A stretch of 64,000 bases of DNA from Ptiloglossa arizonensis (taxonomy: Eukaryota; Arthropoda; Insecta; Hymenoptera; Colletidae): the NCBI RefSeq assembly GCF_051014685.1, contig NC_135055.1:558001-622000 (forward strand), read 5' to 3'. Both the position numbers and the translations under genes were made by a program. The notes beneath the pieces are model-generated. The model worked only from the letters and a program-made list of their open reading frames with translations, had not been told where the DNA came from and made no database searches. Numbering within the stretch: the stretch's first letter is position 1; each line of letters opens with the position of its first letter. Positions 36,935 through 51,050 of the stretch are shown one piece after another.

Positions 36935-39900
36935 AACAGAAATTTTGCGGATTGGTCAATCCGTTCGCGAGATATGGCAGTTTGGAGGTAAGAAACGCTT
37001 GAGAAACTCCAAATTTTCGCAGTTCTGATGCTCGAAACGAATAACTAGAACGGCCTAGGGGAAAACTACTCGTACCGTTGTAATCGGGCGAGTTTCTACT
37101 TTCAGATGCAACAGAAATTTTGCGGATTGGTCAATCCGTTCGCGAGATATGGCTGCTTTGTGGTAAGAAACGCTTGAGAAACTCCAAATTTTCGCAGTTC
37201 TGATGCTCGAAATGAATAACTAGAACGGCCTAGGGGAATTCTACTCATACCGTTGTAATCGGCGAGTTTCTACTTTCAGATGCAACAGAAATTTTACGGA
37301 TTGGTCAATCCGTTCGCGAGATATGGCAGTTTTGAGGTAAGAAACGCTTGAGAAACTCCAAATTTTCGCAGTTCTGATGCTCGAAATGAATAACTAGAAC
37401 GGCCTAGGGGAAAACTACTCATACCGTTGTAATCGGCGAGTTTCTGCTTTCAGATGCAACAGAAATTTTGCGGATTGGTCAATCCGTTCGCGAGATATGG
37501 CAGTTTGGAGGTAAGAAACGCTTGAGAAACTCCAAATTTTCGCAGTTCTGATGCTCGAAACGAATAACTAGAACGGCCTAGGGGAAAACTACTCATGCCG
37601 TTGTAATCGGGCGAGTTTCTAATTTCAGATGGAACAGAAATTTTGCGGATTGGTCAATCCGTTCGCGAGATATGGCAGTTTGGAGGTAAGAAACGCTTGA
37701 GAAACTCCAAATTTTAGCAGTTCTGATGCTCGAAACGAATAACTAGAACGGCCTAGGGGAAAACTACTCGTACCGTTGTAATCGGGCGAGTTTCTACTTT
37801 CAGATGCAACAGAAATTTTGCGGATTGGTCAATCCGTTCGCGAGATATGGCTGCTTTGTGGTAAGAAACGCTTGAGAAACTCCAAATTTTCGCAGTTCTG
37901 ATGCTCGAAATGAATAACTAGAACGGCCTAGGGAAATTCTACTCATACCGTTGTAATCGGCGAGTTTCTACTTTCAGATGCAACAGAAATTTTACGGATT
38001 GGTCAATCCGTTCGCGAGATATGGCAGTTTTGAGGTAAGAAACGCTTGAGAAACTCCAAATTTTCGCAGTTCTGATGCTCGAAACGAATAACTAGAACGG
38101 CCTAGGGGAAAACTACTAATACCGTTGTAATCGGGCGAGTTTCTACTTTCAGATGCAACAGAAATTTTGCGGAGTGGTCAATCCGTTCGCGAGATATGGC
38201 AGTTTGGAGGTAAGAAACGCTTGAGAAACTCCAAATTTTCGCAGTTCTGATGCTCGAAACGAATAACTAGAACGGCCTAGGGGAAAACTACTCGTACCGT
38301 TGTAATCGGGCGAGTTTCTACTTTCAGATGCAACAGAAATTTTGCGGATTGGTCAATCCGTTCGCGAGATATGGCAGTTTGGAGGTAAGAAACGCTTGAG
38401 AAACTCCAAATTTTCGCAGTTCTGATGCTCGAAACGAATAACTAGAACGGCCTAGGGGAAAACTACTCATACCGTTGTAATCGGCGAGTTTCTGCTTTCA
38501 GATGCAACAGAAATTTTGCGGATTGGTCAATCCGTTCGCGAGATATGGCAGTTTTGAGGTAAGAAACGCTTGAGAAACTCCAAATTTTCGCAGTTCTGAT
38601 GCTCGAAACGAATAACTAGAACGGCCTAGGGGAAAACTACTCATACCGTTGTAATCGGGCGAGTTTCTACTTTCAGATGGAACAGAAATTTTGCGGATTG
38701 GTCAATCCGTTCGCGAGATATGGCAGTTTGGAGGTAAGAAACGCTTGAGAAACTCCAAATTTTCGCAGTTCTGACGCTCGAAACGAATAACTAGAACGGC
38801 CTAGGGGAAAACTACTCATACCGTTGTAATCGGCGAGTTTCTGCTTTCAGATGCGACAGAAATTTTGCGGATTGGTCAATCCGTTCGCGAGATATGGCAG
38901 TTTTGAGGTAAGAAACGCTTGAGAATCTCCAAATTTTCGCAGTTCTGATGCCCGGAACGAATAACTGGAACGGCCTAGGGGAAAACTACTCATACCGTTG
39001 TAATCGGGCGAGTTTCTACTTTCAGATGCAACAGAAATTTTACGGATTGGTCAATCCGTTCGCGAGATATGGCAGTTTTGAGGTAAGAAACGCTTGAGAA
39101 ACTCCAAATTTTCGCAGTTCTGATGCTCGAAACGAATAACTAGAACGGCCTAGGGGAAAACTACTCCTACCGTTGTAATCGGGCGAGTTTCTACTTTCAG
39201 ATGCAACAGAAATTTTGCGGATTGGTCAATCCGTTCGCGAGATATGGCAGTTTTGAGGTAAGAAACGCTTGAGAAACTCCAAATTTTCGCAGTTCTGATG
39301 CTCGAAACGAATAACTAGAACGGCCTAGGGGAAAACTACTCATACCGTTGTAATCGGCGTGTTTCTGCTTTCAGATGCAACAGAAATTTTGCGGATTGGT
39401 CAATCCGTTCGCGAGATATGGCAGTTTTGAGGTAAGAAACGCTTGAGAAACTCCAAATTTTCGCAGTTCTGATGCTCGAAACGAATAACTAGAACGGCCT
39501 AGGGGAAAACTACTCATACAGTTGTAATCGGGCGAGTTTCTACTTTCAGATGCAACAGAAATTTTGCGGATTGGTCAATCCGTTCGCGAGATATGGCAGT
39601 TTGGAGGTAAGAAACGCTTGAGAAACTCAAAATTTTCGCAGTTCTGATGCCCGAAACGAATAACCAGAACGGCCTAGGGGCAAACTACTCATTCCGTTGT
39701 AATCGGGCGAGTTTCTACTTTCAGATGCAACAGAAATTTAGCGGATTGGTCAATCCGTTCGCGAGATATGGCAGTTTTGAGGTAAGAAGCGCTAGAGAAA
39801 CTCAAAATTTTCGCAGTTCTGATGCTGGAAACGAATAACTAGAACGGCCTAGGGGAAAACTACTCATACCTTTGTAATCGGGCGGGTTTCTACTTTCAGA

Positions 39901-42489
39901 TGCAACAGAAATTTTGCGGATTGGTCAATCCGTTCGCGAGATATGGCAGTTTGGAGGTAAGAAACGCTTGAGAAACTCCAAATTTTCGCAGTTCTGATGC
40001 TCGAAACGAATAACTAGGACGGCCTAGGGGAAAACTACTCGTACCGTTGTAATCGGGCGAGTTTCTACTTTCAGATGCAACAGAAATTTTGCGGATTGGT
40101 CAATCCGTTCGCGAGATATGGCAGTTTGGAGGTAAGAAACGCTTGAGAAACTCAAAATTTTCGCAGTTCTGATGCCCGAAACGAATAACCAGAACGGCCT
40201 AGGGGCAAACTACTCATTCCGTTGTAATCGGGCGAGTTTCTACTTTCAGATGCAACAGAAATTTAGCGGATTGGTCAATCCGTTCGCAAGATATGGCAGT
40301 TTGGAGGTAAGAAACGCTTGAGAAACTCCAAATTTTCGCAGTTCTGATGCTCGAAACGAATAACTAGAACGGCCTAGGGGAAAACTCCTCATACCGTTGT
40401 AATCGGGCGAGTTTCTACTTTCAGATGGAACAGAAATTTTGCGGATTGGTCAATCCGTTCGCGAGATATGGCAGTTTGGAGGTAAGAAACGCTTGAGAAA
40501 CTCCAAATTTTCGCAGTTCTGATGCTCGAAACGAATAACTAGAATGGCCTAGGGGAAAACTACTCATACCGTTGAAATCGGGCGAGTTCCTACTTTCAGA
40601 CGCAACAGAAATTTTGCGGATTGGTCAATCCGTTCGCGAGATATGGCAGTTTGGAGGTAAGAAACGCTTGAGAAACTCAAAATTTTCGCAGTTCAGATGC
40701 CCGAAACGAATAACCAGAACGGCCTAGGGGCAAACTACTCATACCGTTGTAATCGGGCGAGTTTCTACTTTCAGATGCAACAGAAATTTAGCGGATTGGT
40801 CAATCCGTTCGCGAGATATGGCAGTTTTGAGGTAAGAAACGCTAGAGAAACTCAAAATTTTCGCAGTTCTGATGCTCGAAACGAATAACTAGAATGGCCT
40901 AGGGGAATACTACTCATACCTTTGTAATCGGGCGAGTTTCTACTTTCAGATGCAACAGAAATTTTGCGGATTGGTCAATCCGTTCGCGAGATATGGCAGT
41001 TTGGAGGTAAGAAACGCTTGAGAAACTCCAAATTTTCGCAGTTCTGATGCTCGAAACGAATAACTAGAACGGCCTAGGGGAAAACTACTCATACCGTTGT
41101 AATCGGCGAGTTTCTACTTTCAGATGCAACAGAAATTTTACGGATTGGTCAATCCGTTCGCGAGATATGGCAGTTTTGAGGTAAGAAACGCTTGAGAAAC
41201 TCCAAATTTTCGCAGTTCTGATGCTCGAAACGAATAACTAGAATGGCCTAGGGGAAAACTACTAATACCGTTGAAATCGGGCGAGTTCCTACTTTCAGAC
41301 GCAACAGAAATTTTGCGGATTGGTCAATCCGTTCGCGAGATATGGAAGTTTCGAGGTAAGAAACGCTTGAGAAACTCAAAATTTTCCCAGTTCTGATGCC
41401 CGGTACGAATAACTAGAACGGCCTAGGGGAAAACTACTCATTCCGTTGTAATCGGGCGAGTTTCTACTTTCAGATGCAACAGAAATTTAGCGGATTGGTC
41501 AATCCGTTCGCGAGATATGGCAGTTTTGATGTAAGAAACGCTAGAGAAACTAAAAATTTTCGCAGTTCTGATGCTCGAAACGAATAACTAGAACGGCCTA
41601 GGGGAAAACTACTCATACCTTTGTAATCGGGCGGGTTTCTACTTTCAGATGCAACAGAAATTTAGCGGATTGGTCAATCCGTTCGCGAGATATGGCAGTT
41701 TTGAGATAAGAAACGCTAGAGAAACTCAAAATTTTCGCAGTTCTGATGCTCGAAACGAATAACTAGAACGGCCTAGGGGAATACTACTCATACCTTTGTA
41801 ATCGGGCGAGTTTCTACTTTCAGATGCAACAGAAATTTTGCGGATTGGTCAATCCGTTCGCGAGATATGGCAGTTTGGAGGTAAGAAACGCTTGAGAAAC
41901 TCCAAATTTTCGCAGTTCTGATGCTCGAAACGAATAACTAGAATGGCCTAGGGGAAAACTACTCATACCGTTGAAATCGGGCGAGTTCCTACTTTCAGAC
42001 GCAACAGAAATTTTGCGGATTGGTCAATCCGTTCGCGAGATATGGAAGTTTCGAGGTAAGAAACGCTTGAGAAACTCAAAATTTTCGCAGTTCTGATGCC
42101 CGGTACGAATAACTAGAACGGCCTAGGGGAGAACTACTCATTCCGTTGTAATCGGGCGAGTTTCTACTTTCAGATGCAACAGAAATTTAGCAGATTGGTC
42201 AATCCGTTCGCGAGATATGGCAGTTTTGAGGTAAGAAACGCTAGAGAAACTCAAAATTTTCGCAGTTCTGATGCTCGAAACGAATAACTAGAACGGCCTA
42301 GGGGAATACTACTCATACCTTTGTAATCGGGCGAGTTTCTACTTTCAGATGCAACAGAAATTTTGCGGATTGGTCAATCCGTTCGCGAGATATGGCAGTT
42401 TGGAGGTAAGAAACGCTTGAGAAACTCCAAATTTTCGCAGTTCTGATGCTCGAAACGAATAACTAGAACGGCCTAGGGGAAAACTACTC
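36935..42489 (+). repeat. 31-monomer tandem duplication, copy 1 (period 5,418 bp)
   Basis: At offset 5,418 bp this tract matches 42353-47907, bounded on the left by ATGGAAC against ATGCAAC at 36934/42352 and on the right by CTCG against CTCA at 42490/47908. More than fifteen rare variants checked by eye are shared, including GGCTGCTTTGTGG, CAATTTTAGCAG, CCTAGGGAAATTC, GGAGTGGTC, GACGCTCG, ATGCGACAG, CGGCGTGTTTC, CATACAGTTG, GATGCTGGAAAC, TTCGCAAG, AACTCCTC, GTTCAGATGCCC, TTTTCCCAG and GGGGAGAAC. The one difference I found is TCTAATTTC at 37622 against TCTACTTTC at 43040. Confidence 0.95.
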
Positions 42490-45400
42490 GTACCGTTGTA
42501 ATCGGGCGAGTTTCTACTTTCAGATGCAACAGAAATTTTGCGGATTGGTCAATCCGTTCGCGAGATATGGCTGCTTTGTGGTAAGAAACGCTTGAGAAAC
42601 TCCAAATTTTCGCAGTTCTGATGCTCGAAATGAATAACTAGAACGGCCTAGGGGAATTCTACTCATACCGTTGTAATCGGCGAGTTTCTACTTTCAGATG
42701 CAACAGAAATTTTACGGATTGGTCAATCCGTTCGCGAGATATGGCAGTTTTGAGGTAAGAAACGCTTGAGAAACTCCAAATTTTCGCAGTTCTGATGCTC
42801 GAAATGAATAACTAGAACGGCCTAGGGGAAAACTACTCATACCGTTGTAATCGGCGAGTTTCTGCTTTCAGATGCAACAGAAATTTTGCGGATTGGTCAA
42901 TCCGTTCGCGAGATATGGCAGTTTGGAGGTAAGAAACGCTTGAGAAACTCCAAATTTTCGCAGTTCTGATGCTCGAAACGAATAACTAGAACGGCCTAGG
43001 GGAAAACTACTCATGCCGTTGTAATCGGGCGAGTTTCTACTTTCAGATGGAACAGAAATTTTGCGGATTGGTCAATCCGTTCGCGAGATATGGCAGTTTG
43101 GAGGTAAGAAACGCTTGAGAAACTCCAAATTTTAGCAGTTCTGATGCTCGAAACGAATAACTAGAACGGCCTAGGGGAAAACTACTCGTACCGTTGTAAT
43201 CGGGCGAGTTTCTACTTTCAGATGCAACAGAAATTTTGCGGATTGGTCAATCCGTTCGCGAGATATGGCTGCTTTGTGGTAAGAAACGCTTGAGAAACTC
43301 CAAATTTTCGCAGTTCTGATGCTCGAAATGAATAACTAGAACGGCCTAGGGAAATTCTACTCATACCGTTGTAATCGGCGAGTTTCTACTTTCAGATGCA
43401 ACAGAAATTTTACGGATTGGTCAATCCGTTCGCGAGATATGGCAGTTTTGAGGTAAGAAACGCTTGAGAAACTCCAAATTTTCGCAGTTCTGATGCTCGA
43501 AACGAATAACTAGAACGGCCTAGGGGAAAACTACTAATACCGTTGTAATCGGGCGAGTTTCTACTTTCAGATGCAACAGAAATTTTGCGGAGTGGTCAAT
43601 CCGTTCGCGAGATATGGCAGTTTGGAGGTAAGAAACGCTTGAGAAACTCCAAATTTTCGCAGTTCTGATGCTCGAAACGAATAACTAGAACGGCCTAGGG
43701 GAAAACTACTCGTACCGTTGTAATCGGGCGAGTTTCTACTTTCAGATGCAACAGAAATTTTGCGGATTGGTCAATCCGTTCGCGAGATATGGCAGTTTGG
43801 AGGTAAGAAACGCTTGAGAAACTCCAAATTTTCGCAGTTCTGATGCTCGAAACGAATAACTAGAACGGCCTAGGGGAAAACTACTCATACCGTTGTAATC
43901 GGCGAGTTTCTGCTTTCAGATGCAACAGAAATTTTGCGGATTGGTCAATCCGTTCGCGAGATATGGCAGTTTTGAGGTAAGAAACGCTTGAGAAACTCCA
44001 AATTTTCGCAGTTCTGATGCTCGAAACGAATAACTAGAACGGCCTAGGGGAAAACTACTCATACCGTTGTAATCGGGCGAGTTTCTACTTTCAGATGGAA
44101 CAGAAATTTTGCGGATTGGTCAATCCGTTCGCGAGATATGGCAGTTTGGAGGTAAGAAACGCTTGAGAAACTCCAAATTTTCGCAGTTCTGACGCTCGAA
44201 ACGAATAACTAGAACGGCCTAGGGGAAAACTACTCATACCGTTGTAATCGGCGAGTTTCTGCTTTCAGATGCGACAGAAATTTTGCGGATTGGTCAATCC
44301 GTTCGCGAGATATGGCAGTTTTGAGGTAAGAAACGCTTGAGAATCTCCAAATTTTCGCAGTTCTGATGCCCGGAACGAATAACTGGAACGGCCTAGGGGA
44401 AAACTACTCATACCGTTGTAATCGGGCGAGTTTCTACTTTCAGATGCAACAGAAATTTTACGGATTGGTCAATCCGTTCGCGAGATATGGCAGTTTTGAG
44501 GTAAGAAACGCTTGAGAAACTCCAAATTTTCGCAGTTCTGATGCTCGAAACGAATAACTAGAACGGCCTAGGGGAAAACTACTCCTACCGTTGTAATCGG
44601 GCGAGTTTCTACTTTCAGATGCAACAGAAATTTTGCGGATTGGTCAATCCGTTCGCGAGATATGGCAGTTTTGAGGTAAGAAACGCTTGAGAAACTCCAA
44701 ATTTTCGCAGTTCTGATGCTCGAAACGAATAACTAGAACGGCCTAGGGGAAAACTACTCATACCGTTGTAATCGGCGTGTTTCTGCTTTCAGATGCAACA
44801 GAAATTTTGCGGATTGGTCAATCCGTTCGCGAGATATGGCAGTTTTGAGGTAAGAAACGCTTGAGAAACTCCAAATTTTCGCAGTTCTGATGCTCGAAAC
44901 GAATAACTAGAACGGCCTAGGGGAAAACTACTCATACAGTTGTAATCGGGCGAGTTTCTACTTTCAGATGCAACAGAAATTTTGCGGATTGGTCAATCCG
45001 TTCGCGAGATATGGCAGTTTGGAGGTAAGAAACGCTTGAGAAACTCAAAATTTTCGCAGTTCTGATGCCCGAAACGAATAACCAGAACGGCCTAGGGGCA
45101 AACTACTCATTCCGTTGTAATCGGGCGAGTTTCTACTTTCAGATGCAACAGAAATTTAGCGGATTGGTCAATCCGTTCGCGAGATATGGCAGTTTTGAGG
45201 TAAGAAGCGCTAGAGAAACTCAAAATTTTCGCAGTTCTGATGCTGGAAACGAATAACTAGAACGGCCTAGGGGAAAACTACTCATACCTTTGTAATCGGG
45301 CGGGTTTCTACTTTCAGATGCAACAGAAATTTTGCGGATTGGTCAATCCGTTCGCGAGATATGGCAGTTTGGAGGTAAGAAACGCTTGAGAAACTCCAAA

Positions 45401-47907
45401 TTTTCGCAGTTCTGATGCTCGAAACGAATAACTAGGACGGCCTAGGGGAAAACTACTCGTACCGTTGTAATCGGGCGAGTTTCTACTTTCAGATGCAACA
45501 GAAATTTTGCGGATTGGTCAATCCGTTCGCGAGATATGGCAGTTTGGAGGTAAGAAACGCTTGAGAAACTCAAAATTTTCGCAGTTCTGATGCCCGAAAC
45601 GAATAACCAGAACGGCCTAGGGGCAAACTACTCATTCCGTTGTAATCGGGCGAGTTTCTACTTTCAGATGCAACAGAAATTTAGCGGATTGGTCAATCCG
45701 TTCGCAAGATATGGCAGTTTGGAGGTAAGAAACGCTTGAGAAACTCCAAATTTTCGCAGTTCTGATGCTCGAAACGAATAACTAGAACGGCCTAGGGGAA
45801 AACTCCTCATACCGTTGTAATCGGGCGAGTTTCTACTTTCAGATGGAACAGAAATTTTGCGGATTGGTCAATCCGTTCGCGAGATATGGCAGTTTGGAGG
45901 TAAGAAACGCTTGAGAAACTCCAAATTTTCGCAGTTCTGATGCTCGAAACGAATAACTAGAATGGCCTAGGGGAAAACTACTCATACCGTTGAAATCGGG
46001 CGAGTTCCTACTTTCAGACGCAACAGAAATTTTGCGGATTGGTCAATCCGTTCGCGAGATATGGCAGTTTGGAGGTAAGAAACGCTTGAGAAACTCAAAA
46101 TTTTCGCAGTTCAGATGCCCGAAACGAATAACCAGAACGGCCTAGGGGCAAACTACTCATACCGTTGTAATCGGGCGAGTTTCTACTTTCAGATGCAACA
46201 GAAATTTAGCGGATTGGTCAATCCGTTCGCGAGATATGGCAGTTTTGAGGTAAGAAACGCTAGAGAAACTCAAAATTTTCGCAGTTCTGATGCTCGAAAC
46301 GAATAACTAGAATGGCCTAGGGGAATACTACTCATACCTTTGTAATCGGGCGAGTTTCTACTTTCAGATGCAACAGAAATTTTGCGGATTGGTCAATCCG
46401 TTCGCGAGATATGGCAGTTTGGAGGTAAGAAACGCTTGAGAAACTCCAAATTTTCGCAGTTCTGATGCTCGAAACGAATAACTAGAACGGCCTAGGGGAA
46501 AACTACTCATACCGTTGTAATCGGCGAGTTTCTACTTTCAGATGCAACAGAAATTTTACGGATTGGTCAATCCGTTCGCGAGATATGGCAGTTTTGAGGT
46601 AAGAAACGCTTGAGAAACTCCAAATTTTCGCAGTTCTGATGCTCGAAACGAATAACTAGAATGGCCTAGGGGAAAACTACTAATACCGTTGAAATCGGGC
46701 GAGTTCCTACTTTCAGACGCAACAGAAATTTTGCGGATTGGTCAATCCGTTCGCGAGATATGGAAGTTTCGAGGTAAGAAACGCTTGAGAAACTCAAAAT
46801 TTTCCCAGTTCTGATGCCCGGTACGAATAACTAGAACGGCCTAGGGGAAAACTACTCATTCCGTTGTAATCGGGCGAGTTTCTACTTTCAGATGCAACAG
46901 AAATTTAGCGGATTGGTCAATCCGTTCGCGAGATATGGCAGTTTTGATGTAAGAAACGCTAGAGAAACTAAAAATTTTCGCAGTTCTGATGCTCGAAACG
47001 AATAACTAGAACGGCCTAGGGGAAAACTACTCATACCTTTGTAATCGGGCGGGTTTCTACTTTCAGATGCAACAGAAATTTAGCGGATTGGTCAATCCGT
47101 TCGCGAGATATGGCAGTTTTGAGATAAGAAACGCTAGAGAAACTCAAAATTTTCGCAGTTCTGATGCTCGAAACGAATAACTAGAACGGCCTAGGGGAAT
47201 ACTACTCATACCTTTGTAATCGGGCGAGTTTCTACTTTCAGATGCAACAGAAATTTTGCGGATTGGTCAATCCGTTCGCGAGATATGGCAGTTTGGAGGT
47301 AAGAAACGCTTGAGAAACTCCAAATTTTCGCAGTTCTGATGCTCGAAACGAATAACTAGAATGGCCTAGGGGAAAACTACTCATACCGTTGAAATCGGGC
47401 GAGTTCCTACTTTCAGACGCAACAGAAATTTTGCGGATTGGTCAATCCGTTCGCGAGATATGGAAGTTTCGAGGTAAGAAACGCTTGAGAAACTCAAAAT
47501 TTTCGCAGTTCTGATGCCCGGTACGAATAACTAGAACGGCCTAGGGGAGAACTACTCATTCCGTTGTAATCGGGCGAGTTTCTACTTTCAGATGCAACAG
47601 AAATTTAGCAGATTGGTCAATCCGTTCGCGAGATATGGCAGTTTTGAGGTAAGAAACGCTAGAGAAACTCAAAATTTTCGCAGTTCTGATGCTCGAAACG
47701 AATAACTAGAACGGCCTAGGGGAATACTACTCATACCTTTGTAATCGGGCGAGTTTCTACTTTCAGATGCAACAGAAATTTTGCGGATTGGTCAATCCGT
47801 TCGCGAGATATGGCAGTTTGGAGGTAAGAAACGCTTGAGAAACTCCAAATTTTCGCAGTTCTGATGCTCGAAACGAATAACTAGAACGGCCTAGGGGAAA
47901 ACTACTC
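42490..47907 (+). repeat. 31-monomer tandem duplication, copy 2
   Basis: Direct head-to-tail partner of the preceding 5,418-bp segment, with 31 monomers, seven of them 174 bp. It carries the same two ORF-type marker units (45065, 46115), 5,418 bp after those at 39647 and 40697. Near identity across rare variants means a very recent unequal exchange, or an assembly duplication, which cannot be excluded from sequence alone. Confidence 0.93.
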
Positions 47908-48854
47908 ATACCGTTGTAATCGGGCGAGTTTCTACTTTCAGATGCAACAGAAATTTTGCGGATTGGTCAATCCGTTCGCGAGATATGGCAGTTTGGAGGT
48001 AAGAAACGCTTGAGAAACTCCAAATTTTCGCAGTTCTGATGCTCGAAACGAATAACTAGAACGGCCTAGGGGAAAACTACTCATACCGTTGTAATCGGCG
48101 AGTTTCTGCTTTCAGATGCAACAGAAATTTAGCGGATTGGCCAATCCGTTCGCGAGATATGGCAGTTTTGAGGTAAGAAACGCTAGAGAAACTCAAAATT
48201 TTCGCAGTTCTAATGCTCGAAACGAATAACTAGAACGGCCTAGGGGAAAACTACTCATACCTTTGTAATCGGGCGAGTTTCTACTTTCAGATGCAACAGA
48301 AATTTTGCGGATTGGTCAATCCGTTCGCGAGATATGGCAGTTTGGAGGTAAGAAACGCTTGAGAAACTCCAAATTTTCGCAGTTCTGATGCTCGAAAAGA
48401 ATAACTAGAACGGCCTAGGGGAAAACTACTCGTACCGTTGTAATCGTGCGAGTTTCTACTTTCAGATGCAATAGAAATTTTGCGGATTGGTCAATCCGTT
48501 CGCGAGATATGGCAGTTTGGAGGTAAGAAACGCTTGAGAAACTCCAAAGTTTCGCAGTTCTGATGCTCGAAACGAATAACTAGAACGGCCTAGGGGAAAA
48601 CTACTCATACCGTTGTAATCGGCGAGTTTCTGCTTTCAGATGCAACAGAAATTTTGCGGATTGGTCAATCCGTTCGCGAGATATGGCAGTTTGGAGGTAA
48701 GAAACGCTTGAGAAACCCCAAATTTTCGCAGTTCTGATGCTCCAAACGAATAACTAGAACGGCCTAGGGGAAAACTACTCATACCGTTGTAATCGGCGAG
48801 TTTCTGCTTTCAGATGCAACAGAAATTTTGCGGATTGGTCAATCCGTTCGCGAG

Positions 48855-51050
48855 ATATGGCAGTTTTGAGGTAAGAAACGCTTAAGAAACTCCAAATTTT
48901 CGCAGTTCTGATGCTCGAAACGAATAACTAGAACGGCCTAGGGGAAAACTACTCATACCGTTGTAATCGGGCGAGTTTCTACTTTCAGATGGAACAGAAA
49001 TTTTGCGGATTGGTCAATCCGTTCGCGAGATATGGCAGTTTGGAGGTAAGAAACGCTTGAGAAACTCCAAATTTTCGCAGTTCTGATGCTCGAAACGAAT
49101 AACTAGAACGGCCTAGGGGAAAACTACTCATACCGTTGTAATCGGCGAGTTTCTGCTTTCAGATGCAACAGAAATTTTGCGGATTGGTCAATCCGTTCGC
49201 GAGATATGGCAGTTTGGAGGTAAGAAACGCTTGAGAAACTCCAAATTTTCGCAGTTCTGATGCTCGAAACGAATAACTAGAACGGCCTAGGGGAAAACTA
49301 CTCATACAGTTGTAATCGGGCGAGTTTCTACTTTCAGATGGAACACAAATTTTGCGGATTGGTCAATCCGTTCGCGAGATATGGCAGTTTGGAGGTAAGA
49401 AACGCTTGAGAAACTCCAAATTTTCGCAGTTCTGGTGCCCGAAACGAATAACCAGAACGGCCTAGGGGCAAACTACTCATACCGTTGTAATCGGGCGAGT
49501 TTCTACTTTCAGATGCAACAGAAATTTAACGGATTGGTCAATCCGTTCGCGAGATATGGCAGTTTTGAGGTAAGAAACGCTAGAGAAACTCAAAATTTTC
49601 GCAGTTCTGATGCTCGAAACGAATAACTAGAACGGCCTAGGGGAAAACTACTCATACCTTCGTAATCGGGCGAGTTTCTACTTTCAGATGCAACAGAAAT
49701 TTTGCGGATTGGTCATTCCGTTCGCGAGATATGGCAGTTTGGTGGTAAGAAACGCTTGAGAAACTCCAAATTTTCGCAGTTCTGATGCTCGAAACGAATA
49801 ACTAGAACGGCCTAGGGGAAAACTACTCATACCGTTGTAATCGGCGAGTTTCTGCTTTCAGATGCAACAGAAATTTTGCGGATTGGTCAATCCGTTCGCG
49901 AGATATGGCAGTTTTGAGGTAAGAAACGCTTAAGAAACTCCAAATTTTCGCAGTTCTGATGCTCGAAACGAATAACTAGAACGGCCTAGGGGAAAACTAC
50001 TCATACCGTTGTAATCGGGCGAGTTTCTACTTTCAGATGGAACAGAAATTTTGCGGATTGGTCAATCCGTTCGCGAGATATGGCAGTTTGGAGGTAAGAA
50101 ACGCTTGAGAAACTCCAAATTTTCGCAGTTCTGATGCTCGAAACGAATAACTAGAACGGCCTAGGGGAAAACTACTCATACCGTTGTAATCGGCGAGTTT
50201 CTGCTTTCAGATGCAACAGAAATTTTGCGGATTGGTCAATCCGTTCGCGAGATATGGCAGTTTGGATGTAAGAAACGCTTGAGAAACTCCAAATTTTCGC
50301 AGTTCTGATGCTCGAAACGAATAACTAGAACGGCCTAGGGGAAAACTACTCGTACCGTTGTAATCGGGCGAGTTTCTACTTTCAGATGCAACAGAAATTT
50401 TGCGGATTGGTCAATCCGTTCGCGAGATATGGCAGTTTGGAGGTAAGAAACGCTTGAGAAACTCCAAATTTTCGCAGTTCTGATGCTCGAAACGAATAAC
50501 TAGAACGGCCTAGGGGAAAACTACTCATACCGTTGTAATCGGGCGAGTTTCTACTTTCAGATGGAACAGAAATTTTGCGGATTGGTCAATCCGTTCGCGA
50601 GATATGGCAGTTTGGAGGTAAGAAACGCTTGAGAAACTCCAAATTTTCGCAGTTCTGATGCTCGAAACGAATAACTAGAACGGCCTAGGGGAAAACTACT
50701 CATACCGTTGTAATCGGCGAGTTTCTGCTTTCAGATGCAACAGAAATTTTGCGGATTGGTCAATCCGTTCGCGAGATATGGCAGTTTGGAGGTAAGCAAC
50801 GCTTGAGAAACTCCAAATTTTCGCAGTTCTGATGCTCGAAACGAATAACTAGAACGGCCTAGGGGAAAACTACTCATACCGTTGTAATCGGCGAGTTTCT
50901 GCTTTCAGATGCAACAGAAATTTTGCGGATTGGTCAATCCGTTCGCGAGATATGGCAGTTTTGAGGTAAGAAACGCTTAAGAAACTCCAAATTTTCGCAG
51001 TTCTGATGCTCGAAACGAATAACTAGAACGGCCTAGGGGAAAACTACTCA
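48855..51050 (+). repeat. 6-monomer HOR (lag 1,047-1,048 bp)
   Basis: The rare CGCTTAAGAAAC occurs at 48881, 49929 and 50976 (position of CTTAAG). Each is followed by a 175-bp ATGGAACAG unit and then a 174-bp CTGCTTTCAG unit. Intervening units vary more, and the middle register includes the ORF-type unit at 49435, whose start codon has mutated to GTG. Confidence 0.8.
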
